A stretch of DNA of 64,000 bases from Megalonaias nervosa. Its lineage: Eukaryota; Mollusca; Bivalvia; Unionida; Unionidae. The position numbers and the translations under genes were made by a program. The DNA is taken from NCBI GenBank assembly GCA_016617855.1, contig JAECUM010092839.1, positions 186,001 to 250,000 on the forward strand, in the 5' to 3' direction. Below are positions 22,546 to 36,023 of this stretch, one piece after another. A model generated the notes under the pieces. It had not been told where the DNA came from. It made no database searches and was given only the letters and a program-made list of their open reading frames with translations. Within the stretch, counting starts at the first letter, position 1. Each line of letters opens with the position of its first letter.

Positions 22546-23787
22546 AGGCATATTAGTGTTTGTATGTGAATAATCTGGTTTGACATTCAAGGCATTATAG
22601 CAACATTTCCGAGTTTGAGCTTCTTTTGGGGCTTGGACTCATTTCTTAAAAAGCTTGTTGGCAGGATTAAGCAAAATTCACTTGAGGTAGACAAATAAAA
22701 TACAGTAGGTTTATAATTGTTTACACATTTTTGGAACTTTTTTGACAAAAGAATTTGTTATAACAGGATTAAGCAAAACACATTGTAATTTAGACAGAAT
22801 AAATATGGTATAATATGTGTATACATATGTAGATGACCCTGTCAGATGTTTGCAGTTTTATAAATTTTTTGACTTTATTTAGTTATAATTGTTTGACTTC
22901 CATTCAGGGCATACATGTTTTACAAATACAGATCTGTTTTCTAACTACATTTCTATTAAGTATAAATGCTTCCTGTAAATTAAACATAAATTGGAGAAAA
23001 AATTAAATTAGAAGGATTCTGTAACTCATTATTTATTAAAATTTATTGACTTATTGCTGGATTAATGATTGACTAAGAGAGCAAATACATTTTAATAAAC
23101 TCACCATAACGCATAGAGTATTTTGTTCCAGACCACATACCTTGAGCACACTTTCTGGATGACTTGGATTTAAGCTATGGAGAAATCAATTGATTTTAGG
23201 ATCAAAGTTTCAGGCCATTGTGACATAAAGAAGGACGGTTGTTCCATGTGACAGCTTTAACTTTAAACTTTGTACCATAACCAAATTTTGTTGTTGGTTT
23301 ACACTTTGCAGGGAAAAGAAGAAACCTATTGATTTTAGAATAAAAAGGTCAAAAGTAGTTCTAGATAATGCACTTTGACCAAAATGTGTGGATGGATCAT
23401 ACATGAAGCAGTTAAGAAAGAAAGGAGTCAAATGGTCATATAGTTGGCTCACTGTGACACAAGCAATAGAAAAAATCTGCCCAGTAATTTTAATTCAAAT
23501 AACATAGTGACACCAGACTTCTTGGATAGTCTTGCAGTATTGGTAGGAAGTAATACATCTAGGCCTAGACAGCTCAAAGGTCAGTGTCACAACACTGCAT
23601 TATAATTTGTGTACCACAGGTCAAGGTCACTGTGACCGAATGGTCAATGCTGGCCAAATGCAGACATGCTGTGCTAGTGCCTTTAGACAAAAGCATTAAA
23701 ACCAGGATAGGAATATGTTATCATTTAGGGTACTCTTGTTTGCACATTTGATGATTAGACAGTATACAACTTGTTAATTATTCATCT
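22546..23787. other. AT-rich spacer, nothing recognised
   Basis: Includes a short patch with AGGTCAAGGTCACTGTGACC near 23,624 that is reminiscent of the array at 54,085, but no gene. Confidence 0.45.
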
Positions 23788-23793
23788 AATTGT

Positions 23794-24651
23794 GTTACGT
23801 ATCTAGGCTCGTACAAAAGTAACAAGAAAAGAGTGAAGACAACAAGCTTTGTAAAATTTAACAAAATAATTTATTTCCCTAGAAAAACAAGGTAAAAACG
23901 AGAAAAAGGGTTTATGAATCAAATCCAAAAATAATCCAAGAATTAAAAAATATAAGTCCTATTACAAAAAAGTCCTAAGTGAATCACAATTCGAATCCCA
24001 ATGAAATTCAAGATGGAAGGTGATGACGTCTTCGATAGTCAGCTTTGTCCTGATGTGTCCACAATTCTTTGTTGAATCACAAAGAATAATATTCCAGTTT
24101 GGAATTCCGAATAATTTTCAATAAATGTCTTTGTCCAAGAATCAATTTAGGAGCACTTGTATTCCAGGGTAAATAAAGTACTAATTCCAAAAAATAAAAA
24201 TTCAAGTCAAACTGGTCACAACAAAACACCTTTGAGTTTCAAAGGTTTAAAGTGCAACTGGCTATTTCTTCTTATAACAATGAGTTATAAGACTATCTAA
24301 AACGTAAAACAGATTCCTGTATGAGGGTCATGTGGTCACCTTACTAGAACAACGTAGAAACTTTACATGCATAACATCACGTACTCTGGGATGGCTTTAG
24401 TTAAAATCAGTGGTTCTTACTCTCAAAAAAGAGTTGTTTACTCAAAACTGACACTGGTTCTGAATCAAGGTCAGCAAATAGATAGTGTTTCTACTACTGG
24501 CTGTTTATAAGGTCAAACAGAACTGAATTGAATTCTAAAAAAAAAAATCAAATCCAGTAGATAAAGTTATCATTACAATAACATGTAATGGAATAAAATA
24601 AAATAAAAATTTAAAACTAACAAATAAGTAATTAAATTACATATACATAAC
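23794..24651. mobile_element. Solo-LTR-like repeat, copy 1 (858 bp)
   Basis: Ends are short inverted repeats, GTTACGTAT and ATACATAAC, and the element is flanked by a perfect 6-bp duplication AATTGT (23,788-23,793 and 24,652-24,657). If the ends are read as TG...CA, the duplication is 4 bp. No coding sequence. Related copies at 45,534 and 48,610 share AGAGTGAAGACAACAAGCTT and TAATTTATTTCCCTAG. A solo LTR is the simplest reading; a long non-autonomous DNA element is the alternative. Confidence 0.7.
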
Positions 24652-24657
24652 AATTGT

Positions 24658-25780
24658 CATTATTACATATTTATACTGGCTCCTATCTTTGATATGATCA
24701 GTGGACACCAATACTTGTACATGTTCTTATATATTTGCCAATGTAATCATGCCCATTGAATATTATTAAATGTGTGCAATACTAAAACTATTTTATTTGA
24801 CAGCCATATTCAATTATTGACAGTATATTGATTAATTTTGATTAATTGCTTATCTCAAATGAAAGTCGGTATTCACTGAGTTGCACATAATAGTTTTCTC
24901 ACTGAGCAATATTACAAAGAACTCATTCTCTTAGTGTCTGTCTTGTGTTACTCAGGTTAGTTCTGTACTTGTTAGATTCAATAGCATGATAGTTGACACT
25001 ACACAGGGTGAAAAACATGTTTAAAAACTCAGTTGTCAGTGAGGTACTTTTTTCAGTACTGAAAGATTAAACTTCGAGTGGGGTCATTTTATCAGATGAT
25101 TTTCTATGACTGAGTATTGTGTGTAGCTAGGTACAGGAGTGTTGAAATATTTGATTGTACCATATTCTACAAATATCTCACAGATATCCACCCTTGCATT
25201 TCTTTTCATCTAGATCAGTTTGCTGTGCACAGATGTACTTTCATCTTGTGGGATCTGCATTACATACATTAATGGAAATTTCGTTTTTGAATGCAATTGC
25301 TGTCTTAGTTTAAATACTTTAACTTGTGAACTGTGCCAAGATCATGGCTTTTACAGCCTGGTGAGTAGAGACAATTATCTGTATAACTGGACACTTAATA
25401 AGAACTTCAGTTTGAGTTTAATATTTGGTAAGTACATCTGTATTATGATATTACTTCATTCCATCTGTTATCTGTCTGTAATTGTGTCTTCTTAACTACT
25501 AGGTGGAAATTCACTTTATTGTTTGTATGGTACTCACATGAAAGACATGTATAATTTTGTATCTTCTTCCATGTATCACAGTGGTCAAAGTTTATGTTTA
25601 CAAAACTTTCAATATTTTCTAATTTCCAGAACTTGAGAGTTGATAAGAAAATTTTTAATATTGCTCACCTGTTCTGTTGTAACAATATATAATTTATGGT
25701 AGCCTAGCTGAATCAGAATGTTTGAGATCAGACATTAAATAATAATATGGAGTGGCGAGGATCTTATTGTAATATTGATA
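24658..25780. other. AT-rich spacer, nothing recognised
   Basis: The 91-aa frame at 25,220-25,495 was examined and rejected as a gene. No repeat structure seen. Confidence 0.45.
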
Positions 25781-26554
25781 TTAATACTTTCACACTAATC
25801 AGACTTTTCTTAACAGAAGCAAATTTTTGAAGTGATAAAACATTAACATTTTTACCCAATTTTCATTTATTTCAGTGAATTTTGACCTGACATTGAGAAA
25901 AAGCATTTAACATTTTAAAAGATCTAATATTATTTACTAGTAAGATTTAATAATGCTATTATTTAAATGATCTAATGTTATTCACTTTCCAATAATTCCT
26001 TTTAATTTGCTGCACACATGCATTCATGAATCTTCATCAGAAGTTGATGGTGACAGTTTCGTCACATTATACCTGGGATAGTTATAATAGGAAATATTAA
26101 TCATCTGTATTTTATAACTTTATTTTAAGTAATAACAAGTAAACATACATTTTCAACAATTACAGTAAAAAAAACTTTTTTGTCACCTATTACTTTCTAA
26201 CATTTCAGTGAAATTATATACTTAGGTCTTTATTTGTGATTTGAACATTTATATCAATGAAAGAAGACTGGAGTAGGAAAGAATGCATGATGGGAGTATT
26301 TCTGTATGTGTTTTACCTTGAAATATCTGACAGTTCAAGTCATAAAGGCATAGGTGCATGTATTACTTTTGAAATGTGCTGTAGACAAATTGAAACAATG
26401 CACCTCACCTGACAATTAGGCTAAGTGAGTTTAGGGCATGGCCCTGTGTCTGGTTGTCAACATTTGCTCCTTACCATTGTGGAGACCTTGTTTCACATCA
26501 GTTTTTATTAAAGTAGGAATATAAGTTTTATAAGACAAGTTCTAAAATATGTTA

Positions 26555-27490
26555 GATGTATGCATACTAATGAGATGATATTGCATCATATAAGCTGAAC
26601 TTGTTACTGCTTTTGATCCAGTTTTGATCATATTGTAAATATGGTCTTACAGTATGTCATCAAGATCTAAAGAGTGAAATTTGCACACATTAATGAGGTG
26701 ATCATGCATGTAATGGGATAAGTTTGTTATCACAAGTGAAGTCATGTTTCTCACAAGATTTTAATCAGAGGAGTATGAGCTTGTATCATTGGCTGAGCTT
26801 GTTTTCAACCCTGAAACCATATTTCTGATTCAATTTTGTCAGATTTGGACTGTGGACTTTCATTGTCAGAATCTCAGAAAAGAGTTGATAATGATTGAGA
26901 TTAATGCATATTAGTGAGGTTATCTTGCATTTGATTGACTGAGCTTGTATATTATGCCACCACGATGTGGAATGTATTTTATGATGAGCAAGATCTTTGC
27001 ATATTAATAGCGTGATCTTGTAACAGAATTATTAAGCTAATTCACACCTATTAAGGGCATGATCTTGCATTTGATTGGCTGAGTTTGTCAACACTGGCAA
27101 CTTCATTTCTTATCAGATTTTGATCTGACTTCTTAAATAATCTTATATTGTTGAGATTTTGGACAATTTTGATATGGGCAAAATCTTTGTATTCATGACG
27201 TTATGTTGTATCTGATCGGCTGAGATTGTTACCACTCTGGAGATCAAATTTCAAATCAGTTTTTGCTCCAGGTTGGCAAATAAGCTTATACTTTAATGGT
27301 CTTAGGTTGTAATAAGTGGGATTTTCATATATCAATGACATGATATTGAATCGGATTGGCTGAGGTTGTTAGCTCCATTGATCCAGAGGCTATATTTCTC
27401 ATCCAAGTTTGATCAGACTTTGTAATTAGGATTATATTATCAAGATCTTGGACAAGTTCATTTATAAGCACAATATTTTGCATATTTACT
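26555..27490. repeat. Diverged tandem array in copy B
   Basis: Counterpart of 8,795-9,735, the units aligning one to one with the units of copy A. Confidence 0.6.
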
Positions 27491-28301
27491 TTTCCTTTTA
27501 TCTTTGGAAATATGATATAAAGTTTGCAAGATAAGCCAGTATAGTGAAATTGTCAACTGTGGTGTTATATAGGCCAAGTGCAGACAGGCAAGCAAAATCC
27601 AAGTTTTAAAGAAACATGATCACTAGTAACTGAAATGTAATTGATTGCCCAAAGTAATTTGATTTAATCAGTTACTTTGTCCAAAAGTGATTAATTGTTA
27701 TTGTAATCAAGATTTTCAAAAGTAATTGTAATTTAATTATTAACTTTTGAAAGTAATTTATCCATGGTCTGCTATTCATCAACAATAGACTATTTAAAAA
27801 GTCATTTTTTAAAATATTTAATGGAATTTTCAAGCTTTCATTATTGTAAAGTAAACAAGATCAGTAAGCAATATGTGATGGCAGATCTGGGTCTATGCAG
27901 TTTGCAGCTGGACTCATAAGCACATATATACGGTACCATTTACTGTTTCTTTTTGATCTGGTTGTCAACAGCATAATGTTCATCTGAACACCTATAGATA
28001 CCCTAAACTTTTGGAACTTTAGAGAGACAGCCAAATTCAATAAAACACATTTGATGTTAACAGTGTTCATGCTATAGTACACTCAAGACCAGTAGAGAAG
28101 TTTCACGATTGCAAAAAATCAATATAATGCAATTTATCACATCATCTTATTAATCAAAATTAAGGCTTAGGGTGTATACCTTGAATACTAAAAATAATGG
28201 TGGACTATTACTAGACAAGCAGCTATTTGATTCTGTTAGGATATTTAAATTGTTCCAAATTGAGAGGAAGACAATAAAATGATAAATAAATTAAATAATG
28301 A

Positions 28302-28450
28302 GTGGGTACAGTAGCTCAGTCAGTAGTAGAGCACCAGACTTGTGCTCCACAGGTTCTATACCAACCTAGGCCATCCTGGGGCAGTTGCCTCAGCATGTCT
28401 TTTGGAAAGGCAATTAACTCCTATTTCCTCATCATAATACAGCCAATAAC
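28302..28450 (+). mobile_element. tRNA-derived SINE in copy B
   Basis: Counterpart of 10,549-10,690. The A-box region reads CAGTCAGTAGTAGAGCACC, with three extra bases compared with copy A, which would disturb a tRNA-like D arm. Confidence 0.6.
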
Positions 28451-29616
28451 ATATCAGAAGTGCTGTTAGACAAACCAACCAACATAAATTAATCCAAAAG
28501 CGCACCAAGATCAATATGTTTTGATAGCTTAATATTATGCTTTTGATCCCTTCCCAGAGATTAACAACTCCAGCAAAGTGTGACATGCATCATTGAAATA
28601 TACAAGCAAAGCCATTCAGATTTTTATAACAAAATAACCTGTAATACTAAAATGACCTTTATTGATCAGAATTGGTCAATAATAGTATAATGAATGTCAG
28701 TCATTTCCATCATATAACTTTGATTGGCTTTTTTATTATTTTTTGGTGGTAAGGACAAAAGAATAAAGAAAATAAATGTTGTCTCCTGCAAGAAAATGAG
28801 ATTCTGTCAATTTTTTTATTTTTTAAGTAGAACTATATAAACTAGTTTGAAATAAAGAACCAATTTTAAGGTTACCACATAGAATTTAAGAAAAGTACTT
28901 TACTGCACTTATGGAGGCAATGGATGCTCATTGAAAGGAAACCAGTATGGAAATTTGTAAAAGCAGCGACAAAAAAGCGAGGTATCATTTCCACTGTATT
29001 TTCTGTAATCCATCCTATCATTTTGCAATATTATAAAATACCAGAGATATTTTGGAAAGAAAATTAAGTGGTAAACATAGAGTTGGATAATTTGTGTATT
29101 TAATTTTCAGCCGTGAAATATAATGCATATTTGCATTATCCATAATCTCTATAATGGCAACTGTAACCCAGAAATGTATAATGGAGGAACATCTGTACAT
29201 GTATTCAGTTTAGTATTTGCAAATAAAAGTTTGTCATGAAAAAAGTAATAGCCTCAAGAAAGCATGAGAATTAACAAGTGGATATCATCATATTTTGTGT
29301 GCACATGGATGTGGATACACTTGCTACCTTGATTAGCTGTTATGCAAAGTCATCTTGTACTTAATAATGAACAAAGTAAAATGTATTATGTGTATACTAC
29401 CAGCATATCCTTTGCTAAATTACTATCCCACCCATAATAAATAAATATATCTCATAGGATAAAGTGACTTGCTGGGGGGGGGAGGGGGTGTGTAGGAAGT
29501 TGGTGTGATTTGTTTTGATGTTTTTGCAGCAGAGAAACACATTTAAGGTTATACCATTCAAAGGACAGTAAAGTGCAGTTTGTTATTCTGGAACACATTT
29601 GTGAATAACCACATTA

Positions 29617-29770
29617 TTTTAAAAAAAAATAAATAATAATAATAATAATAAAGACTTTATTTAGAGACGGTAACTCAGTTACAGAACTAATCTACCTTGA
29701 GGCCTTCTATCTGTTATGTACAATATATACAGTACATACAACATGATGTGAAGAATCTGGCTTGACACTA
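29617..29770. repeat. A/AAT microsatellite and LINE-type tail in copy B
   Basis: Counterpart of 11,848-12,000, with fewer AAT units, as expected of microsatellite change after duplication. Confidence 0.55.
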
Positions 29771-30132
29771 AATAATTAAATGATTTTAAAAGTCAAAGTA
29801 TCAAGACTGGAACACATACACAGGCATCTGTGAAAACATAAACATACATTTTTGTATATAAAATATAAAATATCATCCTGCATTGAAAAATGCAACTGTG
29901 AAAATGATGCAGAATTACAGAAAAGCAGTGGTATTTATTGTACTAGAACTGTTCAGTTTTCTAAAGATTTCATCCTAACACTGACTTGATTAACTAAATG
30001 GATGGCCATTATATTTAGTTTAGTAGATTCAGTATATGAGAACAACCAATAAAGTGTCAGCATATTCATTACATTATGCTGGTGCCAGGCAGTAACTCTT
30101 CACATTTAGTCTTGTTCTTGACACACTGTTGG

Positions 30133-32870
30133 CAAGGGAGATGACTTTTGGACAGGATTGTGAAAGGCTGTATTATCTTAATGCACAAATGTTTTTACAA
30201 TGTGTTGGAAAATATCAACAGTAGCAGTATCATTTTCATCCACTATTTTAATTATTTCTAAATTAATTAAATTCTCTTGTCAGCTCAGTATAATTAAAAC
30301 TACCAGTTACATATCTTCCATGTAAACATGCCTAGTCAAGATAAATGTGCATTTTTGTAGACATGTTGACTCAGAGAATGCCTCTTCTAAAAATGTGTAT
30401 TAAAGGATTAGGGTCGTGTTTGAAGATGGTTGCACCAGGACCTGTAAAGTTTGACACTTTGTTTGCACAAAGATAAACAGCCACTTTCAATGCAGTCACA
30501 TATCTTTGAAGGCTAGGTGTATAGAGTGTGAACTGAACAATGCTAGGCAAAGCTTTTACAATCAACAATAAATCACTCACGCTGTAACAAGTCAAACAAG
30601 AGTCATGCCTATAGTTCATCTTGGAGACTTTGTCATTTCAGCTTCCATAACAAGCTTATGTACATTTTAATTTAAATTTTCTTCAGTCATTGATTTGATA
30701 AAAGATTAATCAAGGCTTGGTTTGGTTTGGTGCTTTACAGCACAGCAATATAACTGGGTTATTAAGTGCTCAAGCAGTTGAAATGAATTGCTTTGCCCAA
30801 TGCAACACCATGGTAGTCAGCCTAAACTGATCTAATGGCAGGTTTCGAATATGCACCCTTTTGGTCACAAGTTTTTAGTGCTTAGGTGGCGCTCTACAGT
30901 TTCGTATTTTGCATAGGGTTAGAATTTTAAAGAAAAAGAATTCCCCCGGGTTTCCTCACTAGTTATACTGGCTATTTAAAAAAGACCTTGTATATCTTAG
31001 GTACTGTTCAAAGAACCTTTAATTCCCTTTATTTTGGTGTATGATTGATGTGTGTAATATGGGTTATAGAGTATACAGCTTAGCCTTACTCCAGATGTGC
31101 ACCTTTTAAAAAAGTGCTAGCTCCACTTGGTCATTTTCGCTTTCTGAACTTCGGAGGTAAATTGTGAAAAAAAGAGCCGATAACTTTTTTTTACATTTTA
31201 TATATTTGGTAATTCATTCATTGCACTTTCAGAAACTGGTATTGTCTAGTCTGGCAAAATTCATTTTCCCTATTTTAATAGCTGCTAAGGATAGTGTACT
31301 TAGACAAATTCAGGCTGATTTTTGGAGCACAAGGGAGCTGTCATTTTAGTTAGTAGTGTGCTAAGATCATTTACAATTTCCAAAAGTACAATATCCAAAC
31401 AACTGTCAGCCACATTACATCAAAGTAGCATAGAGGCATGCCAACATTCTCTCCACTGTGCATGTTTTAAATGCAAACAACTTCACCTTACATATGTCAC
31501 TATCTCAAAAGTACATAATAACTGGTGAGCGCCCCCTTAGCTCTGTGCCACTACTAATCCTTGCTCCATTAGTCACCTTTTATGATGTATGGGAGGTTGC
31601 AATTTTTCCCATTACACATCCCTGAGCCAGCAGAGAGAAAAAAGATTAACCAGAGATTGCCTGCTGTACCATTGCACTTTTTTTTTGCCTACTATGTATA
31701 TGCACTAATCTTGATCTTTTCCCTTGCAAACTTGAAAGAACATATAAACCAGTGCATTTTGACCTCTTCCATAATTGGCAAATCATGAATGCCCAATGCA
31801 TTTTATGACATTCTTCCTGCCAGTTAAAGAGCTGCCTTACTTAAGGAACTTTATGATGATATCCCCACCAGAGAAAATCTTGGACTTTCTTGGTTTACAT
31901 AATAAATTTTGACCTGTAATTTAAAGGATTTTATATTTTTACCTTTATTTTTTTAATACAATTTTCAGAATTTTAACATCTTTACCTCTTATCTTTTATC
32001 TTGTAGTATTTCATATTTATGTTTACCTGGACAGGTTTATCTTGGTAAAACTTTTTGCATTTCTTGATTTTTACTTGCCTAGAACTTAACCATATAGCCT
32101 GTATTGTGTTGATGTGCCATTAAACCCTTATACATACATGATACATACATCTAACACCAACTGCATTACATTGTCTTATAATATAATGTAATACTCATGC
32201 ATGGTCTGTGTTCCTGTATCAATTAAGAGGTTAATATGATTGCTCTCACAAATGTTATGCAGCATAAGATAAAAACACTAGTCAGTCTTTCATATTCCAT
32301 TTTTTTGGGGCAAATTGACAATCATTTGTCAAGCAAAAGTATTTTTTAAAATCTGTAGAAATGGATTCATGTGTCTCCTGTTCACCACAATTATTATTAC
32401 TCAGACATTGGACATTGGTTTTCTGGAGATGTAGAATTGGGATAAAAAACAACACAAACGCCAGTAATTCTGTGCAACTAGTTTCGCATTTAATACATGC
32501 TTCTTCAGGCACAAAATGTTTTATTATTTTACTGGGAGATGTAGATAAATTATTAGGGGTCCATTGGTTATAAAGTCAAATGTTAAGTTCTGATAGATTG
32601 TAATTACACCTTGGTTTTATGTTTTGTTGGTGACATGGGAAGGCCCCAAGGGTTCAATTGGTCAAAAGGACAAAGATCCAGGTAATGGTAAATGTTTTAC
32701 AAGCAAAGCAGTAACTATTTGTCTAATATTGTTGTGGCAAAGGCAGTGAAATAAAGATTCCACTAAAATGGGACAGTTTAATTGCCTGTAATGAAATAAA
32801 TGGCAGTTAATGAAAAATCTGATTTAAAAAAGGGAGAAAAAGGAACAAAGATTGAGATTCAAATTACCGT
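30133..32870. other. Long AT-rich stretch, no gene supported
   Basis: Several frames of 60-82 codons occur on both strands, none with splice signals or family motifs that I recognise. A patch at 30,735-30,900 with GGTTTCGAATATGCACCC looks like a damaged tRNA-type SINE, and CGGGTTTCCTCACTAGTTAT at about 30,948 looks like a SINE tail. Otherwise featureless. Confidence 0.4.
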
Positions 32871-32874
32871 ATAC

Positions 32875-33065
32875 ACTCACTGAGTCTGATCAGACATAGC
32901 CCAAACCTGCCATCACATAATGATCAGTGATTAATTCTAACAAACAGCACTTGCCCAACTCTGTGCATAATCTTCTCATAGATTAGGGTCTGTGTTTTTT
33001 GTTTATCATCATTATAATATACATGGCAAATCAGTGTTGATGCTGTTCGTATAGGTGAGTCTAGA
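32875..33065. mobile_element. Foldback remnant, AACTGCAAAC family
   Basis: CCTGCCATCACATAATGATC and GATTAGGGTCTGTGTTTTTT correspond to inner parts of the family, but the arms are worn. Confidence 0.4.
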
Positions 33066-34775
33066 GTTGGGTACCATGAAAAGTTTTTGTTCTTTGGTAT
33101 ACTGCAGTTATTTTTGAGCATCCAACAATATGTACCACTGTATTTTGGAATTGTATTAGGGACCAGCCATTGAGTTTACAGAGGGAGGGGCATGGGATTT
33201 TGTAAAAAAAAAATGTTTTCTTTAAATAATCTGATGAAGAAGATAATTTATCGCGAGGCAGAAGAGCCCCCTGAACTCCTACCTCTGCCAAAATTAAATA
33301 GTATCTTTTGATGGATGAATAATGTTAATTGTTGCAACGAACTGAAGTGGGAGATTTAGTTTAACTCTGTATTAGATACTGTTCTGACAATAATGAGTTT
33401 GTTGATAAAAATGGGAAGCAATGACATTGAATTCTATAGTTAACTAGCTACATTATTGATATAATGGGCAGGGAAACTTTGAGTGGGATGCGAACAATTG
33501 GTCAAGATATTTATCAAAAAAAGCACACTGACTCAACTATTGAGAATATAGTTTTTGAACTATAGGAATAATATACAATTCAAATAGAGAACAACTGCTC
33601 ATCGGAAAATCCTAGCATGATTTTCTATCCTATAAAGAAATACATGCACTTAACACATTAACATACACCAGTAAAAAATGAAAATTAAATGTTTAATTTT
33701 TTAATCTGAAATTTTTATAAAATTTGAATTTGGCATAAATTATCTTTTACAACATTCCAGTTAGCTTCTTGTTTGTATATGTGACATGTGATTTAAGGTT
33801 CATGAGTGTAATTATTTTTGTAATATTCAAAATTATTTTGTGAAAATACAACTATCTTGTAAACTTAAGTAATTTTTGGAATTATTTTAATATTATTAAA
33901 TTCATAATAAGATTACTTGTGAATTTCCATACATTTACTACTGACAGAAACTACCAAAGTACTGGTATTGTGGAAAAGTATGTACCACCAGACAAAAATG
34001 AAGTGATAAACTAGTATACTGGTATTACTGCACACCTTTAGGTAAGTTTATATTGCAAATCCTGAGATTCCTGGAAACTAAATAAGCAGATAGATGTCAA
34101 TTTTACACAGGTGATAAAAGATTAATGATTGATCTGGAGAATCTGTTTCTGTTAAGAACAAGTAAAAATATTGATTACTAGGTACTAACAGAAGCAAGCA
34201 CACAGGCTAACAGATACCATAAACTCCAGCCAAAAGTAAAATAAAATTTGCTCAAAAAGCATTTTGTCTTAAGTAAAATAATATTACTAAAACATGATTT
34301 ATAAAGTATTTGGTTCCTGTTCATGGCAGAAACAAAATCCCCCAATATCATTTAAGATTTACATGAATTGTTTGATTTTGTGCTCTTGGTTGCCTATAGC
34401 ATCTTGAAAAAATGAGAGCTATATCAATATTTAACTTACCTCTTCAGAGTTTGCAAACTCTAATCGTTACGTTCTAGAAAATGAATTGAAATATAACTAG
34501 AGTTTCACTTCTGTTTGTGTCGTTTAGTTACAAGGGTGCTTTTCAGGCCTGTCAGAGACTTTCAAACAGATACATTACCACATTTTCATGACATAATTTT
34601 GTATATACAGCAAGGTGAATCTGAAGTACCATTATTAAAAGAGAGATTAAAAAAACCTCTTGGTTTACTCAAAATTATAGACTCATAAAGTATGTAACTA
34701 TGTCTTATCTCGTTATTTTTATTCAGAAGTGTATGCATCTCTAATCATATTTGCTACCATATGTTCTTACTTATT
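33066..34775. other. AT-rich spacer
   Basis: Contains a diverged copy of the palindromic repeat seen at 2,110 (near 33,945-34,035). No gene supported. Confidence 0.4.
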
Positions 34776-34777
34776 AG

Positions 34778-34945
34778 CCAAGTCAAACTGCAAACAACAA
34801 AGATATTTATCTGCCATAGCATAATGTGCCAGCAGATTAGCATCTGTATAGTTTGTGCTACAGATTACTCCTAACAAATGCACTATATTCAAAGGCAGAT
34901 CTGTGTCTGTGCAGTTTGCAGTTGAATTCGTCTTATAAGCGAGTA
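34778..34945. mobile_element. Foldback element, AACTGCAAAC family
   Basis: Left arm AGTCAAACTGCAAACAACAA, with ATCTGCCATAGCATAATGTG; right arm GGCAGATCTGTGTCTGTGCA then GTTTGCAGTTG. Same order as the copy at 3,976. Confidence 0.65.
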
Positions 34946-35965
34946 AAGATGGTATGCAAGATTTAGAACAGATTCCGTACCATTTTTTAATTAGTTTTAA
35001 ACAATAATAAACCTCAGAGAAATTATACTTGTAACAACAGATTTACATCTAAAGTAGTAGAAAGAAAAACATCAATCTTACAAGTGTTCTTCACATGGCA
35101 CTTTTTATTTTTTGTTATGCACATTACCAGTAGATACATTACCTTGAAAGCAAGCATGAACTATACCATGCCACATTAGGTTAAGGTTCTCATTGCCAAA
35201 CAAATTTGTATCAGACTCACATGAGTGGAAAAGGGAGACATAGCAGTCACTGTTCTAGCTTCACTAATGGTGATGGTGGACTTATTTTCATGGCTTTGGT
35301 GTAGGTTTTTCATTTTGCTTGTTACTACACCTTTGATGAATTCTGTTAATAGTTGGGATGATTCATTAAAAGGCAGAATACATTTCTTATTCTGAGACAC
35401 TCAATTGCTCTGTTGATATTGGAGCCAAGGTCACATTCATAGAAGATTTTAAATAAGGTTTAGGTTCAGGGTAAAAGTTTTCATTTGCTTATGTTTCCTA
35501 AGCCCATCGATAGATTCTGTTCATACTTGGCATGTCTCTTTATGAAGTGAAAACAATTAAGTTTGTAACACACTTACCCTTCTGCACTTTGGGTCAAGGT
35601 AACAAGATGTATAGTAATGCTTTAAGCATGAGTTGAGCTTGAAGGGCTTAGGTCTTCCTCTGTTGCTACCCTTTTTTAATACACAATCAAACTCTAGTTC
35701 CAACACTCTTTCATAGCTGATATTAACTGGCTATTTGATTGGGTTGGATATGTATGAAATTGTTGTATGGAGTTTGGGGGAGTAGTATACTAGCTCTTTC
35801 TTGTAAACCATATAGATATGGAAAGGTAGGAGCACCACTTATTCATATATGTCAAAGAAAATGGCTTGCAGTAAGTTTCCTGAAATTTCCTGCAAAGTGT
35901 ACATAACTAATTGGCTCTATCAATTTTGGGTAATTTCAGGTGTGTCTTTGGTCTGTTTGCATGTG
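34946..35965. other. AT-rich spacer, nothing recognised
   Basis: No supported feature. Confidence 0.45.
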
Positions 35966-35969
35966 TATA

Positions 35970-35970
35970 T

Positions 35971-36006
<36 letters not shown>

Positions 36007-36023
36007 GAGGAGAGAGAGAGAGA
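35970..36023. repeat. (GA)n microsatellite
   Basis: About 54 nt of GA repeats with two GG interruptions. The 110-aa and 62-aa frames that cross it are repeat artefacts. Confidence 0.95.

Larger units (their letters stand above)
25781..30132. repeat. Large direct duplication, copy B
   Basis: Matches 8,028-12,369 along its whole length, offset 17,753 nt at the start and 17,763 at the end. Differences include a 3-nt insertion in the SINE A box, a longer G run near 29,476, and a small insertion near 29,565. Its left flank (ATATTGATATTAAT) has no foldback element, unlike copy A. Confidence 0.9.

Noticed and set aside
25220..25495. 91-codon cysteine-containing plus frame with CAG and GTGAGT nearby
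   Set aside because: No recognisable motif, poor pyrimidine tract, and the possible donor lies inside the frame with no partner exon found.
30371..30619. 82-codon minus frame
   Set aside because: Protein-like composition but no family motif, start context or exon structure; not enough to call a gene.
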